A stretch of 64,000 nucleotides of DNA from Myrica gale (taxonomy: Eukaryota; Streptophyta; Magnoliopsida; Fagales; Myricaceae), in NCBI GenBank assembly GCA_963930655.1, contig OZ005607.1:24560874-24624873 (forward strand), given 5' to 3'. The position numbers were made by a program, and so were the translations under genes. The notes under the pieces were generated by a model, which was given only the letters and a program-made list of their open reading frames with translations, did no database searches and was not told the origin of the DNA. Below, piece after piece: positions 9,626 through 21,027 of this stretch. Position 1 is the stretch's first letter, and every line of letters starts with the position of its first letter.

Positions 9626-11509
9626 ATACTTTGCATTGTCTAATCTTTTTGGGTCGAACTCCCTCTCGGTTTGAGATTTGAAGATACAAGAAACTTCTAA
9701 TTTCTTTGCTTTTCTTGTGTATCGGAGTAACTAGCTAGGGTAATTCTGTTAAAGTTGTTCATAATATTATGACTACGTATTTTGGGAATGGAATACTTTA
9801 TGGAAATTCTTTATCATGGGTAGGTATACAGCATGGGAAATCCCAAAAGTGAAAAGATATCTATTAATGAAAAAATTTCACAAGCGTCTATTTTAGTGCA
9901 AGTCACGCGGGCCATAGGGTGTGCTAGTGGGAGTGGCCTCTTATGAGGCACACTTGATATTTCGTACATTTTTTTTTCTTTTGATTGGACTATCAATTTT
10001 TTTAGCTGTTTAGAGCAGTTAATTAATCGCTTTGTTTGTATTTTCGAATTTCTCCTTAACAAATAATAGTTTTATCCATAATTCAAAACAACATCAGAGT
10101 TCTTCTTCATTAATTGTACAACTTAATTAGTAGAACAAATGAGTTAAATTAGTCCTCCCATATTAACTGTTCACCAGCCCCAATAGGACTCTTGACTTGA
10201 AAGCCTGATTTAACTTAAGAATACTTATTCTTTTTTTTTTCTTCTAAAAAATATTAAAAGAAACAAAAGAAGGAAATAGCAATAAGACTTGCATGGCCCA
10301 AGCGGGTTTTAGCTTTAGCTTCTTCTTTTTTTAACTACTTGCAAGTGAGGGAATTTTTTTTTTACAAAATCTAATGGAAGTAAAATAGCTACTAATCATT
10401 TAAGATTGTGTTTTTAAACGACAAGAAAAGACTCATGATGATGGGAGCATTTCATTTTGAACGACAAGAATCTTTGATCAGTTCTGCTGTGCTTGTGATC
10501 AATGCTTCACTGAAGTAAAACTCAACAAATAATTTGTTCTTTGGCCTAATTTTGATGCAGGCGCACAAATTGGTGTTTGTTAAGGAAGAAATGGCAACAA
10601 TCTACCAGCTGAGGGAGAAGTCATAGCTCTATACAAAAGCAGTGGCATTGGAAGGATGCGGCTATATGAACCAAATCAGCCAACTCTCGACGCACTCAAA
10701 GGATCAAACATAGAACTCATCGTCGGCATCCTCAACAACAACCTTCAAGCCCTCACTGATGCTGCAGCCGCGACGGACTGGGTCCAGAAGAACGTAAAAA
10801 GCTACTCGCCGAATGTCAAATTCAAGTACATTGTCGTCGGGAACGAAGTGCAACCTAATATGCTGAAGCCCAGTTTGTTTTACCTGCCATGCAAAGCATC
10901 CATAATGCAATTGTAGCAGCCAATTTACAAGACCAAATGAAGGTGTTGACAGCTATAGACACCCGTTTGTTGACTCAGGATTCCTTCCCTCCATCAAAAG
11001 GCGCCTTCAGTGCAAGTTCATACATAAATCCAATCGTCTCCTTTCTAGTTAACAACGGGGCACCACTGCTGGCCAATGTCTACCCCTACTTCAGCTATAC
11101 CCTCAACCCTCAAAACATCGCCCTTCCATATGCCTTATTTACTTCACCGGGGGCTGTGGTGACAGATCCAGAAGGTAATCGTGGGTACCAGAATCTCTTT
11201 GATGCATTACTGGATACTCTGTACTCTGCTTTGGAGAAAGCCGGTGGGCCAAATCTGCAGATTGTAGTGTCAGAGAGTGGTTGGCCATCTGAAGGAGGTA
11301 CTGCAGCTACCGTAGAGAATGCAGGCACTTACTACAAGAACTTGATTGGTCATGTGAAGAGTGGGACTCCAAAGAAGCCTGGACAAGCAATAAAAACTTA
11401 TTTGTTCGCCATGTTTGATGAAAACATCAAGAACATTGAGGAAGTTGAGAGACATTTTGGTCTCTTCTCTCCAAACAAACAACCCAAGTACCAACTCACC
11501 TTCGGTTAG
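9494..11509 (+). pseudogene. Beta-1,3-glucanase (GH17) pseudogene, copy 1
   Basis: Exon 1 (9494-9584) encodes a start plus a hydrophobic signal peptide (APILLLLGFLISG). A phase-1 intron (9585-10560) begins with a CT repeat. Exon 2 starts at 10561. The conserved mature start reads GAQIGVC and then hits TAA at 10581-10583, where intact copies have the Tyr codon of VCYG. A second lesion is a 1-bp deletion near 10859, just after the acid/base Glu of VGNEV (CCTAAT-ATGCTG against CCTAATGATGCTG in the copy at 26197). The rest is open to TAG at 11507, including the nucleophile Glu in VSESGWPS. The lesions look recent because the remainder is well preserved. Read-through or a sequencing error is possible but would have to explain two lesions. 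The closest relative in the window is the copy at 26197-28030. Confidence 0.88.
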
Positions 11510-11688
11510 TCAGAGGATTGTTAGGTACCCATGATATCAGTTTAAATAAGAGTGTGATCTTGAGCCTTTGTATCCACTCCGAATGTAACGTCCAATAATT
11601 CCTTTAATAAAGAAGTTACATACAGCATGCATGATGCATGTTCCTCAATTCATGCATAGGAATGAACATTTTGTAGTTTTTTTTATTC

Positions 11689-12081
11689 CGGTTAAATACA
11701 CTTTGCACTCTCCAATTATAGGGATCTTGACACTTTACACTCGAATTTATTATTTTTGTCATATTGCACCTACCAACTATTGATTCCAGATACTTTGCAT
11801 CCTTCATTAAAATTTTCCATTTTGGAAGGGAATTTATTTTTTGGCTTAAAAAATTACAACTTTACCCTCATAAAATGGTCACTGCTAAACAAAATTATGG
11901 GAAAAATTTGTAATTTTTCACACAAAAAAATTATTTTATGTCCAAATTAACCAAATTTTTTAACAAAAGGTGCAAAATGTTTGAAATCAATAGTTGGTGG
12001 GTGAAATGTGACAAAAATAATAGATTATGGTGTAAAGTGTCAAGATCTTCATAATCAAAGGGTGTAAAGTGTATTTAACCA
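11689..12081. mobile_element. Mutator-type MITE, fold-back, 9-bp target duplication
   Basis: The ends are GGTTAAATACACTTTGCACT and the inverse of GGTTAAATACACTTTACACC. The inverted arms run for about 150 bp, sharing the blocks GATCTTGACACTTTACAC and CCACCAACTATTGATT-like sequence. TTTTTATTC flanks both sides, a 9-bp duplication as expected for Mutator-like elements. It sits 180 bp past the stop of glucanase copy 1, next to its AATAAA signal at about 11606. Confidence 0.78.
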
Positions 12082-12139
12082 TTTTTATTCTTAAACACAT
12101 GGAAAGAAAGAAAATTACTCACATATAATTATTAATTTT

Positions 12140-12780
12140 TCACAAAAATAGAATCTGAATTTCTCGTAATTAATATGGATATCTTCCAAAGGAGTTTAGC
12201 AAATAACTAAAAAATCCTCTTCTTTTCGTTAGCTAGCTCTTCCTTAATGATATATGAGTTACAAAATTATTGGATTTATTAATTGCGGATTTATATTTTA
12301 ATCATAAATACTTCCTAATACTTGCTTAAACCTTTTAGTCAAGCTCTAGTCTTGGTTGGTTTAGGGTAAGTGATGTGACCACCAAATGCATGAGTTCCTG
12401 AGTTCTTCTCTGTCATCGTTTGATGTTCTCTCTCTCTTTTTCATCGTTTGATGTTCTCTGAGGTAAGATAAGAACTTGTGGTACTCTGTTTCTCTGGTTT
12501 TTTGTTTGGATTGATCAGGTGTATTGCTCCACTGATGTTACCATTTTATGCTGCCTATGCTTTCTTGTAACACAATCGTTTATGTTCTATCTTTGAGCAC
12601 ACCATCTATAATATTTACTAATTTACCCAAATTGTTTTTGGGCAATGTTGTACTGCATTGTACCATGAAATGGAGTTTAAGAACCCACAAACATTTCCTT
12701 GGATCCGCAACTATAGAAATCTTAGCAAAGCATACCTAATTGTAAGATCCATTAGTTTTTGGCATGGTTCGTGACAAGTA
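12140..12780 (+). pseudogene. Relic of the spacer and intron of a fifth-type glucanase
   Basis: The sequence 12230-12345 matches 28290-28400 (TTATTAATTGC, TTTTAATCATAAATAC, ATTGCTTA). The part 12395-12780 matches the intron of the glucanase at 28768-30279, for example CATGAAATGGAGTT, AAGAACCCACAAA, ATTCCTTGGATC and TCTTAGCAAAGCAT. The coding exons themselves are missing. A two-gene block (types 26197 and 28768) was therefore duplicated, and its second gene has been deleted here. Confidence 0.65.
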
Positions 12781-12799
12781 TATTTGTAAAGTTCTTTGA

Positions 12800-13980
12800 G
12801 ATTTAAGTGGTGAAGAATTAGGTTGGTCATTGGCTGCGTAGAGTTTAAGAGGAGTTCGATGTCTACTGGGCAAACAGTAACAAAATTTATGTTTTAAATG
12901 GAAGTGTGCCATTTAATATTTACAGCGTCCATTGGCTTCTAAAAACTTCTCACTACCATATAAAAGCCTCCATGAATATTTTGCAAAATACTTAAAACAC
13001 TTTATCAAAGATTCTACAGAGATCCAAGAAAACCTCCAAGAAACCATATATTCATAAATCGTGTACCTTCTATTTTTGTTGTTGTTGAGAGTGATTGGTA
13101 ATCTGAACGTGTAGATCAGATCTTTGTTCATCCTCAAGGGTTGATCACGAGAATTCAATCTCTAGATTGAACAAGAAAGCTTTAGAGTTGTAAGTTTGAA
13201 AGGGTGCTGGAGTTCCAACATTGTTGAAGGCGCGACCACTTAAGTTCAAGTTGGAAGGATTCCCCGTGGTGAAGAATCGAGAAACCGATCGGGATAGGAG
13301 TTCCTCTCCCCTGCAAGTTTCAGATTCAGATATTAGTAAGGTTACGATAGATATTAGATTAACAAAGGGTTGTTGAATTTATAGATCATCTTGTAACCGA
13401 GATTGAGTTCCTAGTGATTCGTTTGCTGGATTAGGTCCCGAAGATTTTTTCTTCCTTGTAGATGTTCTATTTGGAAGTTTCCTTTTGTCAACAATCTCTT
13501 GTGTCAATCGTGATTGAATTTGTCTTGTTGTTGTCATTTTCTATCTATCTTGTTTAAATGATTAAAGATTCTCAATCTCGGTAGTTGATAATCTTACTGC
13601 AAGAAGATTCAATACAAAAAGTAGATATGGGTAAGAGTTGTATTCAACATCTCATCGTGTTTATTAAAAATAGAAAATATCTTGTTGATATACTTGCTGT
13701 CAAATCTGTTTGTATATCATTCGGAGTTTAAAGTAGTTCACTAAAACCTTACAGAGTATTTGACAATATATTGTTTTAATTACCGAGAATGTGAACTCTA
13801 CAAATCTTCAATACTCTATCTGATCTCTCCCAATTTAAGGGTGCAGTTCATACACTAAGTTAGAGAGAATTCCAACGTTGACTCATCTAGAATCCGCGTC
13901 AGCTCTAAAATTCCACAAAAGGGTACCCGCAAATTTGCAACGACTCTGTCATGTTGTGAGAAACAGTTTATCAGATATTG
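12800..13980 (+). mobile_element. Probable LTR-retrotransposon remnant
   Basis: No protein is encoded. The texture resembles the transcribed part of a Copia-type LTR: a TATAAAAG-like box near 12959, long T/G-rich untranslated sequence and repeated TCTTGT stretches. No TG...CA ends or target duplication could be fixed. This call rests on style, not on a matched end. Confidence 0.3.
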
Positions 13981-15010
13981 CTCGTCAGTCGTCAATGTCG
14001 TCATTGTCGCAGATAGAGTGATTTACTGGCAGCGACTAGTCGCTGTTTACGTCGAGTACTTTTAGCGGTGAATGGTGAATTGGTGATGGCATCTTGTCGC
14101 TAATAATCACCAACTACATATTAGTACGTGTCAAAGCCTCATTAGCATTCACATTCTTAAGCGTTTTAAGCTTTTTGAAATTTGGCCAAACTTGAATAAT
14201 CTAATAACATTTGCACGCAAATAAATGTGTCTATACGATCATTGCAATTCAAATGAATCAAATTTAATTTTGTGGAGATTAATTAATCTTCACTTTTAGC
14301 CCTATACCTATACTATCGACTAAAAGTAAATCACATGTATGAAGTATAAAATCCGTCACATTTAACCTCAAAATTATCATAATTTATCAATAATCATCAT
14401 GTCCTAAGATCCAACCGATAATATTATTGTGTAGTCTATTTTCTGCATATTTCAACTGTGTAGAATTTTATTACAGAGTGAACATTGATGTATTTTGGTA
14501 ACTTGTGACGACTTTCGTAGTTCAAATCTGTAATTGAAATTTGGTTGAAAGTAATTAGAAGGCTAAAAGTGAAGATTTTCTAATTTTTTGAAATAACTAT
14601 TAGATTAATAAGGTACTCATCATAAGGTGCAAATTGGCAAGGATAAAAACTTTTTCTCTCAATCTACGTCCTTTGCATCTTCCATTAATAACTTGATATT
14701 ATCCATACATATATATGTATATATATCTATATATCTATATATATATCATTAACGTACTTATAAGATTAACCTGTAAAATCTAATTAACCCTTTAAAATAT
14801 CGACCGACCAGTGAAGTTCAAGTAATTTTATGAATATTAATGGTCGATGATCGGGATGAAGATAAGAGTTGATTGTTCGGGTCCAATACAAGAGAAGCAT
14901 GTTTTATATATATACCTTTTGAAATGCCAAACCAAATGGAAGATCATCAAGAAGCCTCTGGAATGTCTAAATGGTTGTCATGATAACTAAGATAACACTT
15001 ACATATAAGC
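13980..15010. repeat. Duplicated upstream block, right copy
   Basis: It matches 1240-2760 in order (see that entry) without the extra DNA. It contains a TA-rich run, TATATATATC, around 14705-14750. No gene is present. Confidence 0.6.
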
Positions 15011-15169
15011 TGATTAGAAAAAACCTAGCGCCTCTCTCTCTCAACTCTCTACAGCCCCCTCACCTAGCCCTCCAGGAGGAAGGTGGGAGCTTCGGCTCCT
15101 CCCTTCCTCTGTCCCTTTTTCCTCTTTCTTTTTTCCTTTTTTCTTTTTTCCTCCTCTTCCTCCCAACGC

Positions 15170-15602
15170 GGATTGTAGGGCTCCAAACGCAGCCAGATTG
15201 TAGAATCTCCCAAATCTAATGCTCTATGGGTCGTTACCTCATTTAATTAGGCCTGACTCACGTCATCTCGGCTTGACTCCTTGCGAAGCCGGCCAGGCGC
15301 AAGCGAGGCCTTCCTTTTTGGTCTCTATAAATGTATCAATCCAACCACTAAAATTTACGTACAAATACTTCTCCGACCACTACTGCTCGAACGCACATTT
15401 TTTCAAACCCATTTCAAATCTATTTCGAAATCCCCCAAATCCCACCCATTTCGAATCCTTTTTAGTTTATCGAGTCTAGGGATTTGGAGATCCGATCCTG
15501 GGATTTGGGAATTTAGAAATGAGGTTTGAAATGGGGGACATGGGAAGAAGAAGAAAAAAAAAACATGTTCGTGCAATAGTTGTTGGAGAAGTGGTCGCAC
15601 AA
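15170..15602. mobile_element. Fold-back element, copy 1, right arm lost
   Basis: It is over 85 percent similar by eye to 20355-20790: GGGCTCCAAACGCAGCCAG, CCTGACTCACGTCATCTCGG and TCTATAAATGTA. The similarity stops at CACAAAAATTTTA (15602), where DNA of the block shared with 23815 begins. The outer right arm present in the copy at 20350-20945 is missing, which suggests deletion at the duplication junction. Confidence 0.65.
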
Positions 15603-17268
15603 AAATTTTACCAATGAAGGAAGGGAAAAAAAGAGCTAGGAGATGTAAATTTAAGCCGATTTCCTCTCATGGTGTATGAGAACGACATGTAGCAAACCGC
15701 AACCACATATTGGGTATAAAGTCTCTGTCTACAGCTCACACTAAAATTCCACAGATTGTCGGGTACATTAAGTCAGAAACCTCCTCAGCACCCTCTACAC
15801 TGTTCTTTACGGCATTGTCTTTCATTCTGACCAGTCCCTCATTCCTTTGCTGGCTTATAATTCGTGTGTATACTGAATTAGGTCCGTCCAAACCCAATAC
15901 ACGTGAATTGATATCCGGATTTCTCTCTTTATCCAAAAAAAGAAAAGAAAAGTCGGAAGTAATTTAATTTCAATTTTGATATTTCATATGGGCAGTGAGA
16001 ATATACTGCAAAAAAGATCAGAACCAACAGGACTATAAATATTTCCTCTAGTTGAACAGAAACTTTCAATATGACTAATCAAACACGACTGGAAGTTATC
16101 AAATGTCAACCTTTATAAGGCTATTAATTAATGTTCCCTCTAGATGACTTCATATGGTGGCTTTTTGCAGAGAAGCCGGGCCAGTCTTTTCTTTCTATTG
16201 AACAAAGAATATATTTAAAAATACCCATCACCGAGTTCCCTCAATAGTAAGAACAACCTTCAGAATGGGTAAATTAAGTGCTAAGTCTCACATTCGATTG
16301 TCTACAAGATATGATCGGAGTCAACTTAGTGGGGAATCGTGGGAGCGATGGATTTTGTGCTAACCTCTTCAGGATTTATCTCTACTTTAAGTGATTCTAC
16401 TCTTTATGAGCCTGCAGTACTACAGGATATTTTTTCGTTATCCAAAAAAAATATTTAAAAGTAATAAGATGATTACAATAGAAAATCAAAAGTGGAATTC
16501 AATTATACATACAGGTCACGAAAAAAAAAAGGCATTCTGCAGAAGATAAAAAACTAGACAATTAATGGGAGTAGAAAGCGGTTGATTTGGCGCACCGAAA
16601 ATCTGGGGCTTGGGAGAAAGCCGCCTAGTTAGACCGGAACTTTCAATCAAACCTATCATATCATACACGACAGGAAGTTAGGCAGCTAATGCGCACGCGA
16701 CTTGACCTTGTTGTAAAGATGGAGGATTGCAACTGGGTCAGTTTTTCTCACGACTTTTTTTGGTGAAAACCAGGTCTGTCTTCTCAATGGACCATAAATC
16801 TGGATGACTCTATCAAGATTCGATCCCTACATGGGTTAGGCTTTCCTAGATTTCAACACATAGAACCCCCCTGCACCCACAAACCTGGACCAGTTGCTTC
16901 ATGGTAAGCAGCTTAAATTGGATGCATCTGCAATACCAAGACTTTTTCTACAGGCGGAGACAAATAAATACGTAAGAGGATTTTGTAGTTGTGTTATACC
17001 TGTTGTCAGCCTGTCTAGTTAATAATCTTGATCTTCGTCGTTTTTTCCCATGTCCCAGAGGGTCGCTGTCACAAGCTATAGATTAATGTTCTTGAGTGAT
17101 TGACTGGGGAAAGAAGTAACTGGTTATGGTATGAGACATTGTCAATATGTCTACGATTCAAACCACTGGACACTGGCCTATATATACAGATGAAGAGAAG
17201 AGTGATTATATAGATGGTTATGTCTACATACCTGTGTTAAGCATTAGAGTTGGTTATTTCTACTCCCA
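15603..17268 (+). promoter_or_regulatory. Duplicated promoter block of truncated glucanase copy 2
   Basis: The whole block is repeated at 23815-26196. Shared stretches include AGCCGATTTCCTCTC, AACGACATGTAGCAAACCGC, GTTGAACAGAAACTTTCAAT and GGAGCGATGGATTTTGTGC. TTCGTTATCC followed by an A-run near 16436 and 15930 looks like retroposon 3' ends. The TATA box (CTATATATAC) is at about 17178-17188. No gene is present. Confidence 0.75.
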
Positions 17269-17942
17269 ATGGGTCTCTTCAACGCAAAAGATAGCAAAGC
17301 TCCCATGGCTCCCATATTGCTGTTTCTCGGTTTTCTGATATCTGGCCTAGAATTAACAGGTCCATGCTCTCTCTCTCTCTCTGCAGCTATTATTATTTAT
17401 TCTGTCACTATTCTGCACTAATATTGCATTGTCTAATTGAGCTCCCTCTTGGTTTGAGATGTGAAGATACGAGAAAGTTCTATGTTCTCTTTGCTTTTTT
17501 TGTTTTTGGAATAATTAGGAGAATTCTATGTAAGTCACTGACACATCCAAAAATCTGATCTTTACCTTAGACATGAATTCATTTCAGCACTTCAGCCCTT
17601 CACTGTTCATTAGCGGCCGCCATATGACTCTTGAATTTAGAGCCTGATTAACTAAGAGGTGTTTTTCGTTTTCTCAAAAGGGAAAAAAAATTGCAATAAG
17701 ACCTGCATCCTCAAGCGGTACTTATCATTTTAGACATTGTTCTTAAAATCTGTCTGCACGCATGATGGTGGGAGCATTTCATTTGAACGACAAGAATCTT
17801 TCAGTTCTTTAGTGCTTGTGATCAAAGCCTCACAGAAGTAAAACTTGTCAAATTTTGGCCTAGCTTTGGTGCATGCGCACAATTTAGTGTATGTTATATT
17901 GGACGAAATGGCAACAATCTACCAGCTGAGGGAGACGTCTTA
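17269..17942 (+). pseudogene. Truncated beta-1,3-glucanase, copy 2
   Basis: Exon 1 (17269-17359) encodes an intact start and signal peptide, nearly identical to the copy at 26197. The intron 3' splice site is damaged: GGTGCAG in the intact copy reads GGTGCAT here (about 17868-17874). Exon 2 continues for about 70 bp (CAATTTAGTGTATG...GAGGGAGACGTC) with a 3-bp insertion in the VCYG region and then stops at the junction with the PPR-containing unit. The catalytic domain is absent downstream. It is a clear pseudogene. Its intron retains the uninterrupted site (GTCACTGACACATCC, 17534 onward) that carries a transposon in the copy at 26197. Confidence 0.9.
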
Positions 17943-17992
17943 TCCTTCCTCATCATTGAGCATCAAAATGGTAAGACTACAACCATATCCTC

Positions 17993-19478
17993 CTGGTTCG
18001 GTTATGGTACTGCTTGTGATTAAGCTGCTGATGGATGCTGATGGACGGCTGGCATTAAGTTTTTAAGATCCAATGGCTGAGAATAAGGCCACGTCATTTA
18101 ATGAGTTTTTGACCCGCGGGTTGACCCGTTTGCCACATGACCCGTTTTCCTCATAACCCATATTAGACGACCCGGTTTGCAGAAAATTCAAAACTCTCTT
18201 CGACGATCTGTTTTGCCACAGCTCCGTCGCCGCCCATCTTAGTCACTGTCGCCGCCCATAAACATTTACAACCCAAAGACTAAAACATCATCAAACATCC
18301 TCCTCTCCCTAACCCCCTCGAGGTCCCTCCTGAAGGGCATCCAACTACATACCCACATCATCAAAGCCGGCCTCCAAACCATCCCTCTCTTATCCCACCA
18401 CCTCATCAACTTCTATTCTAAGTCCCAACTGCCCCTCCTTTCCGGCCAAATTTTCGATGAGGCCCCACGTAAGTCATCCACCACCTCGAGTTCTTTCGTC
18501 GAATGCTGGATACAGGGGTTCGACCTGACGACCACATATTCCCAAGCGCGACGAAGTCGTGCGCTATTTTGTGTAGGTGCGATATTGGGCAGTCTATGCA
18601 TTGCCTCGCTGTGAAGACAGGGTTTGAGTTTGATGTATTTGTGGGAAGCTCCCTGGTTGACATGTACGCTAAATGTGGGGAAATCGGACATGCTCGGAAA
18701 ATGTTTGATGAGATGCCTGAGAAGAATGTGGTTTCTTGGAGTGGTATGATATATGGATACGCTCAGTTGGGAGACAATGAGGAGGCTTTGAAACTATTTC
18801 GGCAAGCTTTGTTCGAACATTTGGATGTTAATGATTTCACATTTTCAAGTGTTACACGGGTTTGTGGCAATTCAACACTACTAGAATTGGGGAAGCAAAT
18901 ACATGGGCTTTGCTTTAAGACGAGCTTTGATTCATCGAGCTATGTCGGTAGTTCCTTGGTTTCGTTGTACTCCAAGTGTGGAGTTATCGAGGAAGCTTAT
19001 AGGGTTTTTGGTGATATACCAGTTAGGAATATTGGTATGTGGAATGCAATGCTGATAGCTTGTGCTCAGCATGCCCACACAGATAGAGCTTTTGAGCTTT
19101 TTAAAGAGATGGAAGGTGCTGGGATGAAGCCAAATTTCATTACCTTTTTGTGTGTGCTATACGCTTGCAGCCATGCAGGGCTAGTTGAGAGTGGATGTTT
19201 GATGATGTTTTAGTCTTTGGGTTGTAAATGTTTATGGGCGGCGACGGTGACTGAGCTGTGGCAAAACAGATTGTCGAAGAGAGTTTTGAATTTTCTGCAA
19301 ACCGGGTCATCTAATATGGGTTGAGGAAAACGGGTCCTATGGCAAACGGGTCAACCTGCGGGTCAAAAACTCATTAAATGACGTGACCTTATTCTCAGCC
19401 TTTGGATCTTGAAAACTTAATCCCAGCCGTCTTTCAGCATCCATCAGCAGCTTAATCACAAGCACCATAGCCGAACCC
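17993..19478. mobile_element. Pack-MULE-like unit carrying a PPR gene fragment
   Basis: The left arm (about 17993-18301) and right arm (about 19194-19478) are inverted copies. They share GCTGCTGATGGATGCTGA, GAGTTTTTGACCCGC, GTTGACCCGTTTGCCA, AAAACTCTCTTCGAC and CAACCCAAAGACTAAAACAT. The left arm has about 16 extra bases. Between the arms is a fragment of a cellular PPR gene. Long inverted arms enclosing gene fragments are typical of Pack-MULEs. The exact termini are unclear: the left arm begins about 40 bp inside the 12-mer TCCTTCCTCATC (17943-17954), which recurs at 19481-19492 right after the right arm. The unit truncates glucanase copy 2. Confidence 0.75.
18302..19213 (+). pseudogene. MEF1-like pentatricopeptide repeat fragment
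   Basis: The open part (ATG 18503, 236 codons) carries PLS-type PPR motifs: GRPDD-type linkers, VGSSLVDMYAKCGEIGHARK, NVVSWSGMIYGYAQLG, LVSLYSKCGV and GMKPNFITFLCVL...ACSHAGLVESG. By recall the order and wording follow Arabidopsis MEF1 (At5g52630), a mitochondrial RNA editing factor. Upstream codons (RSLLKGIQLHTHIIKAGL, then LINFYSKSQLPLL) belong to the same protein but are in another frame, because about 60 bp are missing near 18480. The mitochondrial presequence, remaining PPRs, E motifs and DYW domain are all absent. The frame runs a few codons into the right inverted arm and stops. It is therefore a captured fragment, not a working editing factor. Confidence 0.85.
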
Positions 19479-19492
19479 CCTCCTTCCTCATC

Positions 19493-20349
19493 GTGTAAGT
19501 ACTCTAGCTCTAGCTACATGATAGGATCATCGAGGGATGCGTTTGCAAACTCTAACTAAGTGAAATATTTAAGGAATGTTGTGAAAATTGAGAAAGTTGA
19601 AGTTTTATTGGGTTTCGTGAGAAATTAATGAGTAAAGTAAGTTGTACTTTCATCGAGTTGATCCACTTTTCCTTCTTTGAAATTAGTGAGACAAAGAAGA
19701 AGGTATCTTAGCGATTACCCTTTTTTTCTTTTTTCAAAGCAATCGATTTCATTAACATGGAAACTTAAAATACAGAATATCAAGCTCAAAAAGCCCCAAA
19801 CAAGCAATTACACAGGAACGACTATACTGAGCTTAGCAGCACAAGGCATAACACCGCACCCAATAGCAGCGTTGTTGACCGGCCGGAGGAGAGAAGGACA
19901 CCTCCACCTTAATCCCTACTAACAATAAAAAATATTATTAATTTGACTTTAGCAGTACACTTGGGAAGTTTTAGCCAATTGGCCAAATTTTTAGATTATA
20001 AGATCTCTGAGTTCAAGATCACTTGTTCAGTTTAGGCGGCTAAAAAATGGATATCTCCAAATGCTAGGAAATGCTAGGAATATCCCAACGAGGTTATTGT
20101 CAATGGAGAAAAGGAGGGCATAGGAAAAAACATGTCAGTACGTGACTAGCGCTCACGTGAAACGAAAATTTGGACAAACTCTACTATTCCGATATTTGTT
20201 GGGTTTACATTTTTCAGGCTGTAACTTCGAAATTTCAAGGAGTGATCGGACAAACTCTTCTCACTTTCTTGGCTAGGTTGTAGGACTCAGGAAATCTCTA
20301 AATTATTAACTTCAGTGCAGATACTAATGGGGCAGGAAGAATTGGGTTT
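19493..20349. other. Unassigned spacer
   Basis: The missing part of glucanase copy 2 is not here. The open frame at 19677-19922 resembles no family. The stretch may be old retroelement DNA, but no ends were found. Confidence 0.35.
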
Positions 20350-20945
20350 GGATTCAAATCAGACTTTAGGGCTCCAAACGCAGCCAGACTATAGAATCTC
20401 CCAAATGCTCTACGGGCCGCTGCCTCATTTAATTAGGCCTGACTCACGTCATCTCGGCTTAACTCCTTGTGGAGCCGGCCAAGCGCGAGTCAGGCCTTCC
20501 TTTTTGGTCTCTATAAATGTACCGATCGAACTACTAAAATTTACGTACAAATACTTCTCCGACCACTACTGCTTGAACACGCATATTTTGAAACTCATTT
20601 CAAAACTATTTTGAAATCTCCCAAATCCCACCCATTTCGAATCCTTTTTAGTTTCATATAGTCTAGGGATTTGGAGATCCGATCCTGGGATTTGGGAATT
20701 TAGAAATGAGGTTTGAAACGGGGAATATGGGAAGAAGAAAAAAAAAGCATGTTCGTGCAATAGCTGTTGGAGAAGTGGTCGCACAAAAATTTTAGTGGTT
20801 ACAACTATGAAGAAGGAAGGCCTGGTCGGCTCCACGAGGAGCCGAGCCGAGCTGGCGCAGGTAAGGCCTCAATAAAAGAGGTGGCGGCCTGTAGGGCATT
20901 AGATTTAGGAGATTCAATTCAGACAGTAGGTCCAGATGTTTCTGA
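20350..20945. mobile_element. Long fold-back element, copy 2
   Basis: The outer arms are inverted copies over roughly 230 bp: GAATCTCCCAAATGCTCTAC at 20395 against the inverse at about 20915, and GGAGCCGGCC at 20471 against the inverse GGCTCCACGAGGAGCC region at 20828. The middle also pairs (CTCCCAAATCCCA against TGGGATTTGGGAAT). No protein is encoded. Long terminal inverted repeats suggest a Mutator-type or fold-back element. The target duplication was not resolved. It ends about 80 bp before the TATA box of glucanase copy 3. Confidence 0.7.
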
Positions 20946-21027
20946 AGCCGTGCTATCTAGTTTGAATTCGTTCCTGGAAGAATCGGGTCTTTATATAGGT
21001 AGTTGGAAAATTGTGAACCTCTTGCCT

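Noticed and set aside
9451..9636. Arg/Glu repeat frames over CT and GA runs (also at 26172, 36501, 36572 and 41840)
   Set aside because: Pure microsatellite translation.
18503..19213. A functional 236-residue PPR protein
   Set aside because: The fragment lacks the organelle presequence, first exonic part in frame, and the E and DYW regions, and it lies between transposon-like arms. Kept as a captured fragment.
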